This document shows, piece after piece, positions 12,260 to 22,435 of a stretch of 64,000 nucleotides of DNA; the stretch's first letter is position 1; each line of letters begins with the position of its first letter. The translations under genes and the position numbers were made by a program. Where the stretch lies: contig CM060732.1 of assembly GCA_030704615.1 (NCBI GenBank), forward strand, positions 53,487,053 through 53,551,052, given 5' to 3'. This DNA is from Takakia lepidozioides. Its lineage: Eukaryota; Streptophyta; Takakiopsida; Takakiales; Takakiaceae. Below the pieces are notes generated by a model. That model was not told the origin of the DNA. It did not search any database and saw only the letters and a program-made list of their open reading frames with translations.

Positions 12260-12601
12260 GATACGGAAATGGTGAAAAGAGGTGAACCCACTCTATCACG
12301 TTATATAAGTCAAGCCAATGGCACCTTTGCTAAAGGACTCCACCATACAGACCTCACCCACTCTCCATCTCAAGTACTAGAGCTATGGCAGCGAGAGAGG
12401 CCTCGGGAGGCTCAACTAGAAAAAGACGAGCCTGCCTACGTCTCACGTGGAGATAACCTCTCCACGTCCCAAGTGAGGTTCGCCACCTCACTTAGCACAT
12501 GAAACCAAATGAAGTCCCAATGCCAATAAAATACAAATATAAATGTAGAGGGACCTAATCACCACACTTCCTAGTATATAGTCCTAGAAAGGCACGCCAC
12601 A
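12260..12601 (-). repeat. Ty3 3' LTR, partial (TGTGGC family)
   Basis: On the minus strand the sequence starts TGTGGCGTGCC at 12,601, directly after a G-rich polypurine tract, and contains a TATA-like ACTTATATAACG at about 12,300. The same LTR segment is found in the opposite orientation at about 46,650-46,935. At 12,259 a second TGTGGCGTGG begins, so LTR pieces are nested or duplicated here. Confidence 0.65.
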
Positions 12602-12613
12602 ATCGCCCCCCTA
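12602..12613 (-). promoter_or_regulatory. Polypurine tract of the Ty3 element
   Basis: AGGGGGGCGAT on the minus strand, immediately before the LTR start TGTGG. The same junction is present at 43,183-43,195. This is the plus-strand priming site of an LTR retrotransposon. Confidence 0.75.
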
Positions 12614-12639
12614 GCTGGTGATTAGGTCCCTCTAACACC

Positions 12640-12985
12640 GGATAGCTTGCAAGTATCCACCCCAATAAGATCATCGTTTGGTCTTCAATCGCACAAGTCC
12701 CAACACCTAAAGTCGATAGATCAAGAGGCCGGGTGCAAACGTAGCCTCATCGTTAGTCGTCTTCATGCAATCCATGATCTTCAGTTGAGTATCCATGACA
12801 TTGAAGCCTCACTAGCTAGACCTTGGATCACTTGTCCGCCTCACCATTGTCATGCCCACTATCTCTGTCCAAGGCATCGTGGACACAATCATTCTCCGAT
12901 AGGACCCTCCTCAAGTGACGGTGTCAAGCATCCCGTGTGCCACCCCCTTGAGCATTTGTCACACACCAACAGGGTTGCGGCGCCA
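12640..12985 (-). pseudogene. Ty3 integrase C-terminus: PHD finger fragment
   Basis: The minus strand reads LLVCDKCSRGWHTGCLTP, then a TGA where the 43.5-kb copy has Trp, then LCPRC. These are the last metal ligands of a C4HC3 PHD finger (CxxC, HxxC, CxxC). The upstream half of the finger is missing because a CACTA terminus starts at 12,986. A tail resembling that at 43.15-43.38 kb follows, then the polypurine tract and LTR. The TGG to TGA change is of the C-to-T type (opposite strand). Confidence 0.75.
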
Positions 12986-13450
12986 CACTAATACCGAAAC
13001 CGTTTTTTTTTTTTTTAACGGCTCTTCTCACACATTTTGGTGTGAAAAGAGCCCAAGTTCACACCCCCCCTTGGTGTTAGGTTAACCTAGTCCTTTGCAC
13101 CACATGTGAACTTTCTTGGTCCTGTGAAAAAAACCATCTCACACCAAACTTGCACCTGATGTGGCAGTAGGTTTAGGTGGCTCTTTTGACGGATATTTTG
13201 ACGGCCGTTTTGACTGGTTAGTTCAACTACTATTTTGACTAAGTAATCTTAATGGTCTTTCTACGGTACTTATTACACCTCATTGCCACCATGTCTGCCA
13301 CATGTATGTCAAAGGGAATGCCACGTAATAGAGTCCATCAGAATTAAATAAATAATAGATATTAAGGGCTCTTCTTACGGATTCTCTCACACATTTAACA
13401 CCAGGTTCAAGTCGTGGTGTGATCGCAATGACACTAGTGTGAATACTGTC
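12986..13450 (+). repeat. CACTA terminus and subterminal repeats
   Basis: CACTAATACCGAAACCG plus a T-run, then short inverted and direct motifs (TCTCACAC, GGTGTGA, AAGAGCC) to about 13,450. The terminus closely resembles CACTACTACAGAAACCGG at 41,827, so both belong to one CACTA family. Confidence 0.75.
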
Positions 13451-13921
13451 ATATCCATTGTTTGTTCCTATTGGACGAAAAGTAAACAATTATTATTTGT
13501 TGACAAATGCCAAAATGAATAGTCATATTATTATTATTATTCTTCTTATAAAATGGGATAGCACCCCAAAAGCCATTGGCTGCTTGATTTAATATGTAAT
13601 ATATTATTTTTTAGAATTTTTATTTGTTTTGTTTCATTTAAACAAAAGCTTATTTAAAACAGGGATAATAATTGTATTATTAACCACATTGACCAATAGT
13701 AATGTTATTAATATTAAATATAGCAAACAACCAGCAAAATACCACATTCATGTCTACACAAGAAAAATTTGGCTTGATGTGGGAAAATGAAGTTGCCCTT
13801 GAACAAGGGGATCTTGTGATCATACATGAGAATAGCAAGAGCATCAATTCAAAAAATACTGTTCATGTGAGAAGAGCTGTTTTGTTCACCTGTCTCAGCA
13901 ACCCTCAATCCATAAAGAAAA

Positions 13922-14209
13922 CTAAACTAAACTTGTAGCACCTTCAATATCACGCGTGTTTAAGAAACTTTTCAGACCATAAGGTGGAACTTCCCTGCGT
14001 GTCACCCAATGTGGTATAATTAGGGGTAACAGAGTAGTCCGGTACGGCAACACAACCTCTGAAATCATGACCGATTTCACATGGATACGGTAATAGTTGT
14101 CTGGCACATTTGCTTTCGGAAATCCAGCAATATATCCCACACCTGCCCTTCTTTTTGGTGCACAAGGATCAAACAATAACACCTTGTCGCCGATCTGAAA
14201 CTGCAACAA
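13922..14209 (-). CDS. TNP1/En-Spm-type C-terminal exon of the TNPA-like gene
   Basis: An AG acceptor (TTGCAG) precedes FQIGDKVLLFDP, followed by AGVGYIAGFPKA, YYRIHVKSVMISEVVLPY and a stop. The pattern (short beta-strands, A-x-G in the middle, V-x-V and a terminal LPY) is what I expect of the small TNP1/En-Spm domain found at the end of plant CACTA accessory proteins. The family assignment is from memory of the pattern, not a search. It is the last exon, 0.9 kb from the element terminus. About 90 residues, open throughout. Confidence 0.5.
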   Translation of the reverse strand: MLQFQIGDKVLLFDPCAPKRRAGVGYIAGFPKANVPDNYYRIHVKSVMISEVVLPYRTTLLPLIIPHWVTRREVPPYGLKSFLNTRDIEGATSLV

Positions 14210-14566
14210 AACCAGATTCCTATATCAGAAATGAACCCTGGAGAACAGAGACTGACAGCTTGACACTCCTGCAAAACATTGAAGTTCTTCCAGCAAACAC
14301 CCCAACCCTACCTATTGCAGTACTTCCAATTCCGAATTGCATTTGCTTGTCTCTATACTACATGCTGACATGATCAAAGCTGGAACGGTGCCATACCTAG
14401 TTGGTAGCAGGTTATGCATGGTCAACATGGATGTGGTAGGACGATGTCACAAAACTACCTTTGTAGGTTGTGGGCCTGCAGCTATGTGGCGATACATAGG
14501 GGTGTATTGATCCAGCATCAGACAAGGAAACAAAATTGCACAAAAAGTACTTACACTGTGCGGATT

Positions 14567-15571
14567 TTGTTGGTCACCCTGTGGTTCAGTTAGATCCACG
14601 TGGTTGTAGTGATTGATAGCACATATTGTACTCTCCCTGTCCATTGAACGCTTCACTGGTTTCACCATCTGTATATTGAAGAATAGCACGAATGACACAC
14701 ATTGTGAAGTAGCATTAACAATACAAATCCACCCACGCCCAAGCATTGAAACTTTTGCTCTCACCTTTCTTTGATTATGCTTTGTTGTTGCATCGGGAGG
14801 CAAAGTCGTTGGAACTCTGGCAGCAGGAAGCCCTGGTTCGGATGCCTTTGCAGATTGTTGTGATCCACTACCCATGGCTGCAGTATTGAACAAGTAGTTG
14901 GGCTGCCCATATCTGTATGGGTGCCCTGACACATACTCAGGGATGTGTGCAGCCTTGGATACACCCTCTAACCAAGGCAGTAATTCTTTCATAAGCCTCT
15001 TGCAGTTTGGCTGATCCCTCAACTTCCATGGATACGGGAAGATGCAATTATTTGCAGGGTTGGGTAAGCAAGTGAGTGGGGAATCGTCCACCAGCAAAGT
15101 ATTGGTTGGATTGTAATGGCTGTAGTCCTTCCAAAACTTACATAAGTTCTTGTACATGACAGTTTTAGAAGGATTGAAAGGGTCCACCATTCCCACAGGC
15201 TGGTCACAATAGTCTTGGTGAAGCACCATCTTTGGTTGCTTCCCACGAAACAAAGCTTTCACAACTGGAAGGACATTACTCAATGACATGGAAGACCATA
15301 CACCTACATCAAAAATCTGAAGGCATCGGTCCAGAAACTCCTGACACCCAGGTCTGGAGGTGACAGTGGGCTCTAGGTATTCCCTTGTTCGTAGTCTGCT
15401 CTCACATAACAATCCATTCAAGTCAAGTATAAGGATGTGTTTCTGCCTCTCAGTTGCCGAAGGGCAATTACCTACAACTTGTACATGATTATCATGTACA
15501 AAAGACACACCTTTCTGTGGGGCACTCTGCAAATTCATGGAGACCTCACAGGCATATTGAGGGTAGTACAT
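14567..15571 (-). CDS. FCP1/NIF-like HAD phosphatase exons inside the CACTA element
   Basis: An open frame reads HILILDLNGLLCESR, then GCQEFLDRCLQIFDVGVWSS, and NTLLVDDSPLTC followed by FPYPW. These match the catalytic motif I region, the motif II region (VGVWSS) and the DDSP region of the FCP1-homology (NLI-interacting-factor) HAD family. The motif I second Asp is Asn (DLN), as in many plant HAD-like proteins, so activity is doubtful. The first exon appears to end near 14,769 at a GT. A second short exon begins after TACAG near 14,668 (MVKPVKRSMDRE) and ends near 14,567 with GTAAGT. It lies between the coiled-coil and TNP1 exons on the same strand. It is either a fused domain of the TNPA-like protein or a captured host gene. 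Confidence 0.6.
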
Positions 15572-16048
15572 ATGCCGGCAGTGCTACTGGTGTAGGGGAC
15601 AACAAAACTGATGAACACTTTGCAGTTGCCTCAACAATATGGGGGGATGGATTGAGTTCACCTTCAGACCAACCCTCCATGTCATCATCCCCCTCCATTT
15701 CTGAAAGCCCAAACAATGAGCCTATTGTGTTTGGCTTTGGTGGCGGTGAAGAAACTGCCTTGAACAGGTTGAGTGGTGAGCCCATAACATGAGAAATAGT
15801 CTCATTTGTTGTCTGTGGCGCAAAGGTGGTGCATGGTGGACCTGTAGGCTGTGAATCTGGCACATTCATGCCAAGTTTAGCTGCGAGCGCAATGTTGAAT
15901 GCAGCTGCTGCCTCCAGTTGGACTTGGACTGCTTCCAAAGCTGCCTTGGAGCTGGCTTCCATCTGCACTTGTTTGTTTTCCATAGCATCGAGGCGAGCTG
16001 CTAGTGAACCAATTCCCTGCCCCATCACATAGAACACCTCCAAAGTAA
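15546..16048 (-). CDS. Coiled-coil exon of the TNPA-like gene
   Basis: After an AG acceptor the frame reads VFYVMGQGIGSLAARLDAM, an amphipathic helix of about 50 residues rich in Ala, Glu and Gln, then an acidic stretch (MEGDDDMEGWSEGE). A short helical region after the DNA-binding part is usual in En/Spm accessory proteins. A small exon at about 16,162-16,262 (EKETGRTPSLQEIAGSARSD) between AG and GT sites probably joins it to the upstream exon. The 3' junction to the HAD-like exon is not resolved. Confidence 0.5.
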
Positions 16049-16540
16049 CAATTCACTACACTGACTGATGAACTAGTAAGAAAAGAGAACCAAACGGCAA
16101 CTAGCAATGGCATGGAAATCACGAATATGTAATTCACACCAGAATTGGTACTGAGTTTATATACCGTTGTGGCTGCACTGCCTGTACCCCCGACCCGTAG
16201 CCTTTGTCACTCCTGGCGCTACCGGCGATCTCCTGCAAACTTGGTGTACGTCCAGTCTCCTTCTCCTGTGATTGCAACAACTTGCAAGTGTAAATGACTA
16301 GCATAGCACACTGCCAACAGTAAAGAATTATCTAGGATAGCGTCAATGACTCCCCCTCAATAAGAGTGCTTAGTTTCTTGCTGGCGCCCAACTCTGAGAA
16401 GGCCCCCAAGTAGTAGCAATGTGTACTAATTCCATCCATATAGGAATAGACTCTGAGCTCCAGCCAAAAAAACCCAACACATAAAGTTTGTCAATGCAAA
16501 ACAATGTGGGAACTTCCTATGTTGTAAGAGAAGTATACCA

Positions 16541-17864
16541 GTCGTGCTACAACACCGCTGATTCCACTGCGACCCGATCGAGATGTATTCTTCACACATC
16601 CCCGCGCCTTGACACCATTTGCCTGGAATTTCTTGAAATCAGTGGAACCCCAACTAACAACTAGTTGTGCCCATGTCTTGTCTGGCACATGATGGGGTTT
16701 GGGCAGCCCCACACTATAGTAATTTTTGAACAGCTTATTTCGTTGGTACTTGAGCTGCCCGCAAATTGTTTTTGTAATAGCCTTTATGTTAAGACCAGGA
16801 GGTCCGTATTCCCAATCTGAAGCCAAGATCTCCATGATCTTTTCAATTAAGTGTAATGGTTGATCCTGAGCATACAATGACCAGTCCAACAAACGTTGAC
16901 ACTGCCCTCGCAGAGCTGTCATCCACTGGTTCCGAGCAGGACCTTCAGGGTTTCCAAGTTCATCACAAGAAATGAAAAATTTCCTCCTCCCTACAGCCAC
17001 ATTCTGAGCAGCCTGGTCTCTCAGATCTTTTGCAAGTGCCCTTCTTTCCCTCCTTAAAGCATTTTTGCGTTCTATAGGAGTCACACCTGATGTCCCCCCA
17101 GGAGTAAGGCTGGAATCCTGCAAGGTTTCAGCAGTACCTTGCATGTTACCACCTTCACTCTGTTGGGGCTGGACTGTTCTCCCACCCCACAGATGATGCG
17201 GAGCAAATGCATCCTCGGTCTGTTTCAGAATGCCTTTCCCTTTCAGGGTATTAGGTGTACCTGGAGATGTTGGATAAAGAGGTGGCCGCGGTGCAGTGAA
17301 GCTCGAAGGTGCCGGCTGTTGTACTCCACTGTAGTTGGATCCTGAAGGTTGGTGGCCACCATACTGGACCTGCCCCTGGTGTGGTCTTGCAGGGCTGGTA
17401 GGATAGAGGGAGGAAGTAGGTTGGTTGTACATAGGCCGAGGAGGATACATACTATGGGGATGCATTCCATAATGGTGGTAAATGGAATACCCACCTTGAC
17501 TAGGATCATGCATTGGAGCGCCTGCAGGTGGAGCAAAAGAATAATTCTGGCACTGAGGATCATTGTTTGGAGGTTGATAGTGAGGATACGGCATGTGCCC
17601 ATGCAGATTATACCCTGACATGGCAGGATACTGCGGGTACATAAGCGGATACGAGGGAGGAGCCGATACTGGTGGATACAAGGGAGCTGGAACGTCAGTC
17701 TGTGGAGTGGGCGGGGCTGGTTTTTCGTAAGTTGGAACAACCGCGCCACTCATCACAGCAGTTGGCGCAATAGTTGGTGCACACTTTGCTGGAGTAAGAG
17801 ACTTATGCTCGTTCGCATCCTTCCCTGCAATTCCCTCCTTTTTTTTACTGAACTCTGCACACAT
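16541..17864 (-). CDS. TNPA-like exon: Pro/Tyr-rich region plus plant En/Spm (Ptta) domain
   Basis: A long open frame. Residues of roughly 30-240 are rich in Pro, Tyr, Gln and Ser (repeated YPPxxxPxYP), low complexity. Residues of roughly 270-440 form a basic helical domain containing KNALRRERRALAKDLRDQA, TKTICGQLKYQRNKLFKNYY and WAQLVVSWGSTDFKKFQANG. The last part matches the pattern W-x(2)-LV-x(2)-W followed by a basic segment in the plant Ptta/En/Spm transposase-associated family, which binds subterminal repeats. A GT donor near 16,541 likely ends the exon. Lower-strand frames overlapping it are shadows. Confidence 0.6.
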
Positions 17865-17989
17865 TGCTCAACATAAACATGAGAAACAATACCACCATAC
17901 TACTAGGGATGGCAAACCTAGTGGGTAAGCAAAGCCAAAGGCCTATGCAAGAAGACCCTGTCAGTCAGACCTACCTATAACAGTGAGGA

Positions 17990-18480
17990 GTCTTCTAAAG
18001 AATGGAAGGGTACAGTGGAAATGACTGTCTAATCCAAGACAACCCTGAAAAACTGGAGTGCATCACAAAGGGGTACAACGTGCCCATTAGTTCTTCTGAG
18101 ATTGCTGAAGCAATAGAACATCTAAAGGGCTATAAAGTTGGTGTGTCTGATACGATTGTCAAGCCTGGTGTGATCATATGGTAGATGCCCTTGCACTCCT
18201 CTGGACCTTATTTGGAAGACTGAAATGATACCCTTTCTGTCAGTGTCAATCTGAGGTGACAGATGACAGCCTGGAACTACCGTAGCATTACACTTCTTAC
18301 CACAGTTTGCAAGCTGTTCTGTAGGATAATAAGCACCCATCTTGAGGTTGATTTGGAGTCTGGAAGTGTTTTCCATGAAGGTGAGGCAGGCTTCCTGGGG
18401 GCTGTGTCAACCATGTCCCTGAGCTGGCCTATTCAAGGAAGGAAAAAAGAAAGAAACCTCTAAGGAAACCTCTGTCCTAG
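17990..18480 (+). pseudogene. LINE reverse transcriptase fragment (a)
   Basis: The frame IAEAIEHLKGYKVG is a diverged copy of IVEAIEHLNGYKAGGPDGI at 20.87 kb, and NYRSITLLTTVCKLFCRI is the conserved segment before RT motif A in non-LTR elements. Stops and frame changes interrupt it. Confidence 0.7.
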
Positions 18481-18521
18481 AACGACACCTTCCTTCTACA
18501 AAGGTTTCCTTCCTTGACATC

Positions 18522-18870
18522 TTATGGTGCACGCGCTGACATGCTCTCTTTGAGCACCAAAAGCTGAATGGATTCTAAAGTTTTAGCATGATTGGAGTTG
18601 GCCAACCCACACGGCAGATGTGTACTCCAAGGCCTGATAAGGCCTGATCTCTTCATAAGCTGGTATGGCGGCATCACCCACCTGTAACCCAAATCTCTTG
18701 CTTTCCTAATTTTTAAGGGCTGATAAACGAAAACATTGAAGAGCAGCGGGGAGAGGGTACAACCTTGAGCTACACCTTGGTCAATGTCAAAGAAATTAGA
18801 CTTCTCGCTATTGACCACAACACAAGCTTTGGTGTTCGCATGCAGGTTGTGAACCATCCTCCATATCTTT
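18522..18870 (-). pseudogene. LINE reverse transcriptase fragment (b), opposite strand
   Basis: The minus strand reads IDQGVAQGCTLSPLLFNVF, the RT segment (GV-x-QG-x-xLSPLLFN) of non-LTR retrotransposons. It points against fragments (a) and (c), so the LINE material here is scrambled. From 18.9 to 19.5 kb I see only degenerate sequence that may belong to the same elements. Confidence 0.7.
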
Positions 18871-19539
18871 CCCCTGACCCCAGAAGCTGTAGAACAACTG
18901 ACGTGGCTGCTCAGGGCGAGTTTGGCCAGCCTTGACCTCTCAACATGATGAGTTCAAGGTCAGATGGTACAGTCAGCTGAATCGCATGCCTCATACCAGC
19001 GACCCTATGATAAATACCTGAATATTAGGAAGGAAGAACTCACCCTGCTAGATGAATCTGACGTGGAGGCTGAAGTGTCTAAGGCCATGTCAAAAGCATG
19101 AAGAATGTCCGAACAAAACAATGTTAGGCATAAACTTCCCTGAACTCGTTTCCAGTTTGTGACATGGGTGAGGACTTTGAGGATGATCTGAAGGGCAGAC
19201 CTACCCTTGCACTAGACTGAAAATTTTACCTCAGGATGGGGAGTCTACCTTTGAACAATAAACAGATGCAGAGAGGAAAGGGAGATTGTCAATGCTCACT
19301 GGTGTGGGTGGCCTGAAGACAATGTCCATTTTCTGATACAAGTCCGGGGTATTCTCATCAGAGAGCGACCCTCTTCAGGACCATCAAGAACATAGTCCCT
19401 GCACCTCTGTTCACCAACTTTCAATATCTCAAGGCTGAGTCTAAAGCGGTGGCCTTGTTGGGGTCTCATTGCTTGGTAGCCCACATACAACATATTGATG
19501 CTTGTGTGAAGGGCTTTCTAAAAATCTGGAAAGCCTGAA

Positions 19540-21100
19540 CTAATTTATAACACGGTAAGTCCTACTACTGGAGTGAGCCCCTCATGTCTGTTCCTTGTTC
19601 TGCTGGGCACGGGCAAGGTCTGTGGCCACAAGGCTATGATCAACTTCTCAGGAGTGCATTCGAAAGTCTCGAGACGAAGGACCTCTTTGTGGGTTGTGTT
19701 TACATGCCCACAGAGGGACGCTTCTGATGCAGACAAAGCCTTCGAAGATGTAAAGCTGGACTGTGCTTCGTTCCTTGCCAAAGGTCAGGTGGTGCTATTG
19801 GGTGACTTCAATGCCCGGGTGGCAAAGGGCCCATCAGGACGATATCATTGGACCTTTTGGTGAGGACGAACTGAATTCTAATGGCAGACGGTTAATTAAC
19901 TGTCTAGAAGATCTTCAGCTTTTGACCTTGAATAACAGGACAAGAGGTGACCAAGTGCAGTGGACTCGTGAGAAATCCCAAACTGGGGAACGTTCCATTG
20001 TGGATTATATCATAATGGACAAAAATTTGTTCCCCCAGTGTGCCAATGTGTTGATCGACAGAACTGATATTGGTACCTCTGACCATTTCCTGGTTTGGAA
20101 TGAGATCAAAAGGTGTTTTCCCAACACCAAGAGATATGTGAAACATTCGATTCGGAAGTGGCGCATAGAAAAACTCCATAATGAGGAGGTCAAGGCTGAG
20201 TATGTCCAGCCCTTGCAAGAGGCTCTCCCTCATTTTGTCCAATCGCTCCAAGAACTTCAGTCTCGCTCTGATAACGCAAAATGAAGTCGAAAGAGCAGGG
20301 GACTCTTGGGAGTTTCGTTTCCTCCGTGGTTGACAAGATCATTGGGATGAAACTAATTGTCTATGGTAGAGCTGTTAATTGGTGGACCAATGAGATTAAA
20401 CTCAAGATAGCTGAGAGACGAGCCCTCTATAAAGAGTGCTGCAATTTGGAAACCAACAAGAATTGTGGGCGAGGTACTACCACCTCCGTAAAGATATCAA
20501 ACAGCTTGTCTCAGAAGAAATTATACTGGGACAAGTTATACAGTGAAATAAACTCAAACCACCATGGTGGTAATGACAAGAAATTCTGGTTGGCCCTTCA
20601 ACATTTGTACAAGCCGAAAAACGGTCAGCAAGTACAAGCGCTGAAGACTACTAAAGGTGCAGTGGTGACTTCATCGGTTGACATTGTCAAAACCTTTGAA
20701 ACTCACTACAGTATCCTTGGCATAACTTCTAGGTCTAACAGTGAGGGGTCTTCTACTGAATGGAGGGACACAGTTGGAAAAACTGTTCCTATGATGCAAA
20801 ACAGCCCTGATGAACTGGAGTATATTTCAATGGCTTATAACGCTCCCATTAGTCCTTCTGAGATTGTGGAAGCAATTGAACATTTAAATGGATATAAAGC
20901 TGGTGGACCTGATGGTATTGTCAACGAGCTTATCAAGCACGGTGGCGATCCCATGCGGGTTGTCAACATAAATCAGGCGTTGGCAGAGACGGTTCAATCC
21001 ATCAACTTCAAGACAGAATTCAATCCCTACTTCTCCTCTTTAACCTGATCTAGAAGACTGAAACGATCCCCTTTCGCTGGTGACAGGGCGTCATTGTCAA
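19540..21100 (+). pseudogene. LINE fragment (c): endonuclease and start of reverse transcriptase
   Basis: VVLLGDFNARVAKG (19.78-19.83 kb) is the GDFN motif of an APE-type endonuclease. After a frameshift near 19.84 kb, SIVDYIIMDKNLF and GTSDHFLVWNEI carry the terminal SDH catalytic motif. A second frame at 20,281-21,048 continues to EHLNGYKAGGPDGIVNELIK, the entrance of the RT. The element is cut there. It lies in the presumed intron of the TNPA-like gene. Confidence 0.8.
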
Positions 21101-21799
21101 TCTATACAAGAAGGATTTCTAGAGGATATCTGGAAAACCCGAATTAATTCTATATATGAAGGTAAGTCTTACTACCAACGTCAGCCCCTGACAGAGGTAG
21201 GTTCTGTCCCTTTTGTGCTCAAACTGGGCGCGGGTCAATGTCCACAAGGCTACGGCAAACAACGTCTTATGAGTACAATCTCTCTCTCTGGAAAATGAAG
21301 TTAGACAAAGTGGCTTGTCACTACCGTTCATGTTGTTCTTCTTCTTGGTCCATGGATTGGTGAGAGACAATCACCAAATCAAAACCACTATTCTCAGTTT
21401 ATGGGTTCAATGAAAAAGGAAAAAGAGGCAACATTTATATACCATCATGAAGGAGAGTCAAGCATACCATAAGAGTACCAACACTCACATTGCTGAAAAC
21501 AAAGGCACATGGTCCACAAGTTGAATTGGCAAAGAGATGTTGGAGGGTTTAGGGGTAAGGACTTCAAGTGCCTCTAGTGCTGCATTGTCTATCTGGCTTT
21601 GTTGAAGAAGAAGTATGACCCCCACAACTGTTGGCCTCATTACAATCCAGACCAAGCCAGAAAGCAGGCAACTGGAGTTGACATTCCAGTGAGCCTTTTC
21701 CCACCCAAATTCATATGCAAGACTCATGCCCAACAACCTTGCTGCAATTGTTTCTTACCCTCACTGCCTTTTCATATGCACATGGAGACAGAACTTTGG
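21101..21799. other. No gene seen
   Basis: Presumed intron of the TNPA-like gene beyond the LINE debris. Short open frames on both strands carry no domain. Confidence 0.4.
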
Positions 21800-22404
21800 T
21801 GCAGATCGCAAACCTGCTGATGGGTTGGGGAGTTTGCAGGGTGCTTTGCGCGCTTTGTCTTTGTTGGGGCTTCTTTCATCGTTTCCATCTCTGACTCCGA
21901 GCTGGTCTCATTGAAGTCTTCATGTGCGGCATAATCTTGGTCTCGCTGCAATTCTTGCTCTCGTGCCTCCTCTGTGTCTGACTCCGCTTGAACCTGCGCT
22001 TCCTCCTCTTGCTCTACCTCTTTCTCCCGTTGTGACATTGCAGAGTGCAGGAGTTGAACTCTGTGACTTCGGCGAGGAGGACCTGTGTGTTTGAGGATTT
22101 CCTCAACGAGGCGTTTAGGGCGACTCAAGCTCTCTTCGACGCTGCAAAGAAGAAGAAAGACAAAGTCAGCAGCTGCAAAACCCTAACATATCCTCTCTGC
22201 AGGTTTGGAGCTTTTAATGCGGTTTCATGGCTAGGGCTAGGTAGGGGATATGAAAAAAACCGAAGTTTGGACCTCTTTGCAATGTCGTAGATCTTCAGTC
22301 GTGCGAAGAATGCCTTGTTCTCCGCTTGACGCTTTGCTCGTTCTACCTCCCTCGCTGTAGGCTTGCGCCCTGGTGTAACTTCTGGACACTCTATTTGGGT
22401 CTCC
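21800..22404 (-). CDS. 5' exons of the TNPA-like gene (probable)
   Basis: Exon 1 runs from an ATG at 22,404 to a GT donor at 22,273 and encodes a basic, helical segment (REVERAKRQAENKAFFARLK). An intron with a typical TTTCTTCTTCTTTGCAG acceptor is followed by exon 2 from 22,141, which continues in frame (SLSRPKRLVEEILKHTGPP) into an acidic Glu-rich stretch. The downstream part would lie beyond a LINE-filled intron at 17.9-21.8 kb. The reading phase of that join does not fit the simplest splice pair, so the link to 17,864 is an inference. The gene is divergent from the Tnp2 gene, with start codons only about 31 bp apart. Confidence 0.5.
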
Positions 22405-22435
22405 ATTTCCTGACGAGTCTCACTCACTCGCCAAG

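Noticed and set aside
17243-17749. Other-frame products over the Pro/Tyr-rich exon
   Set aside because: Shadows of low-complexity coding sequence; the 457-codon frame continues into a recognisable En/Spm domain.
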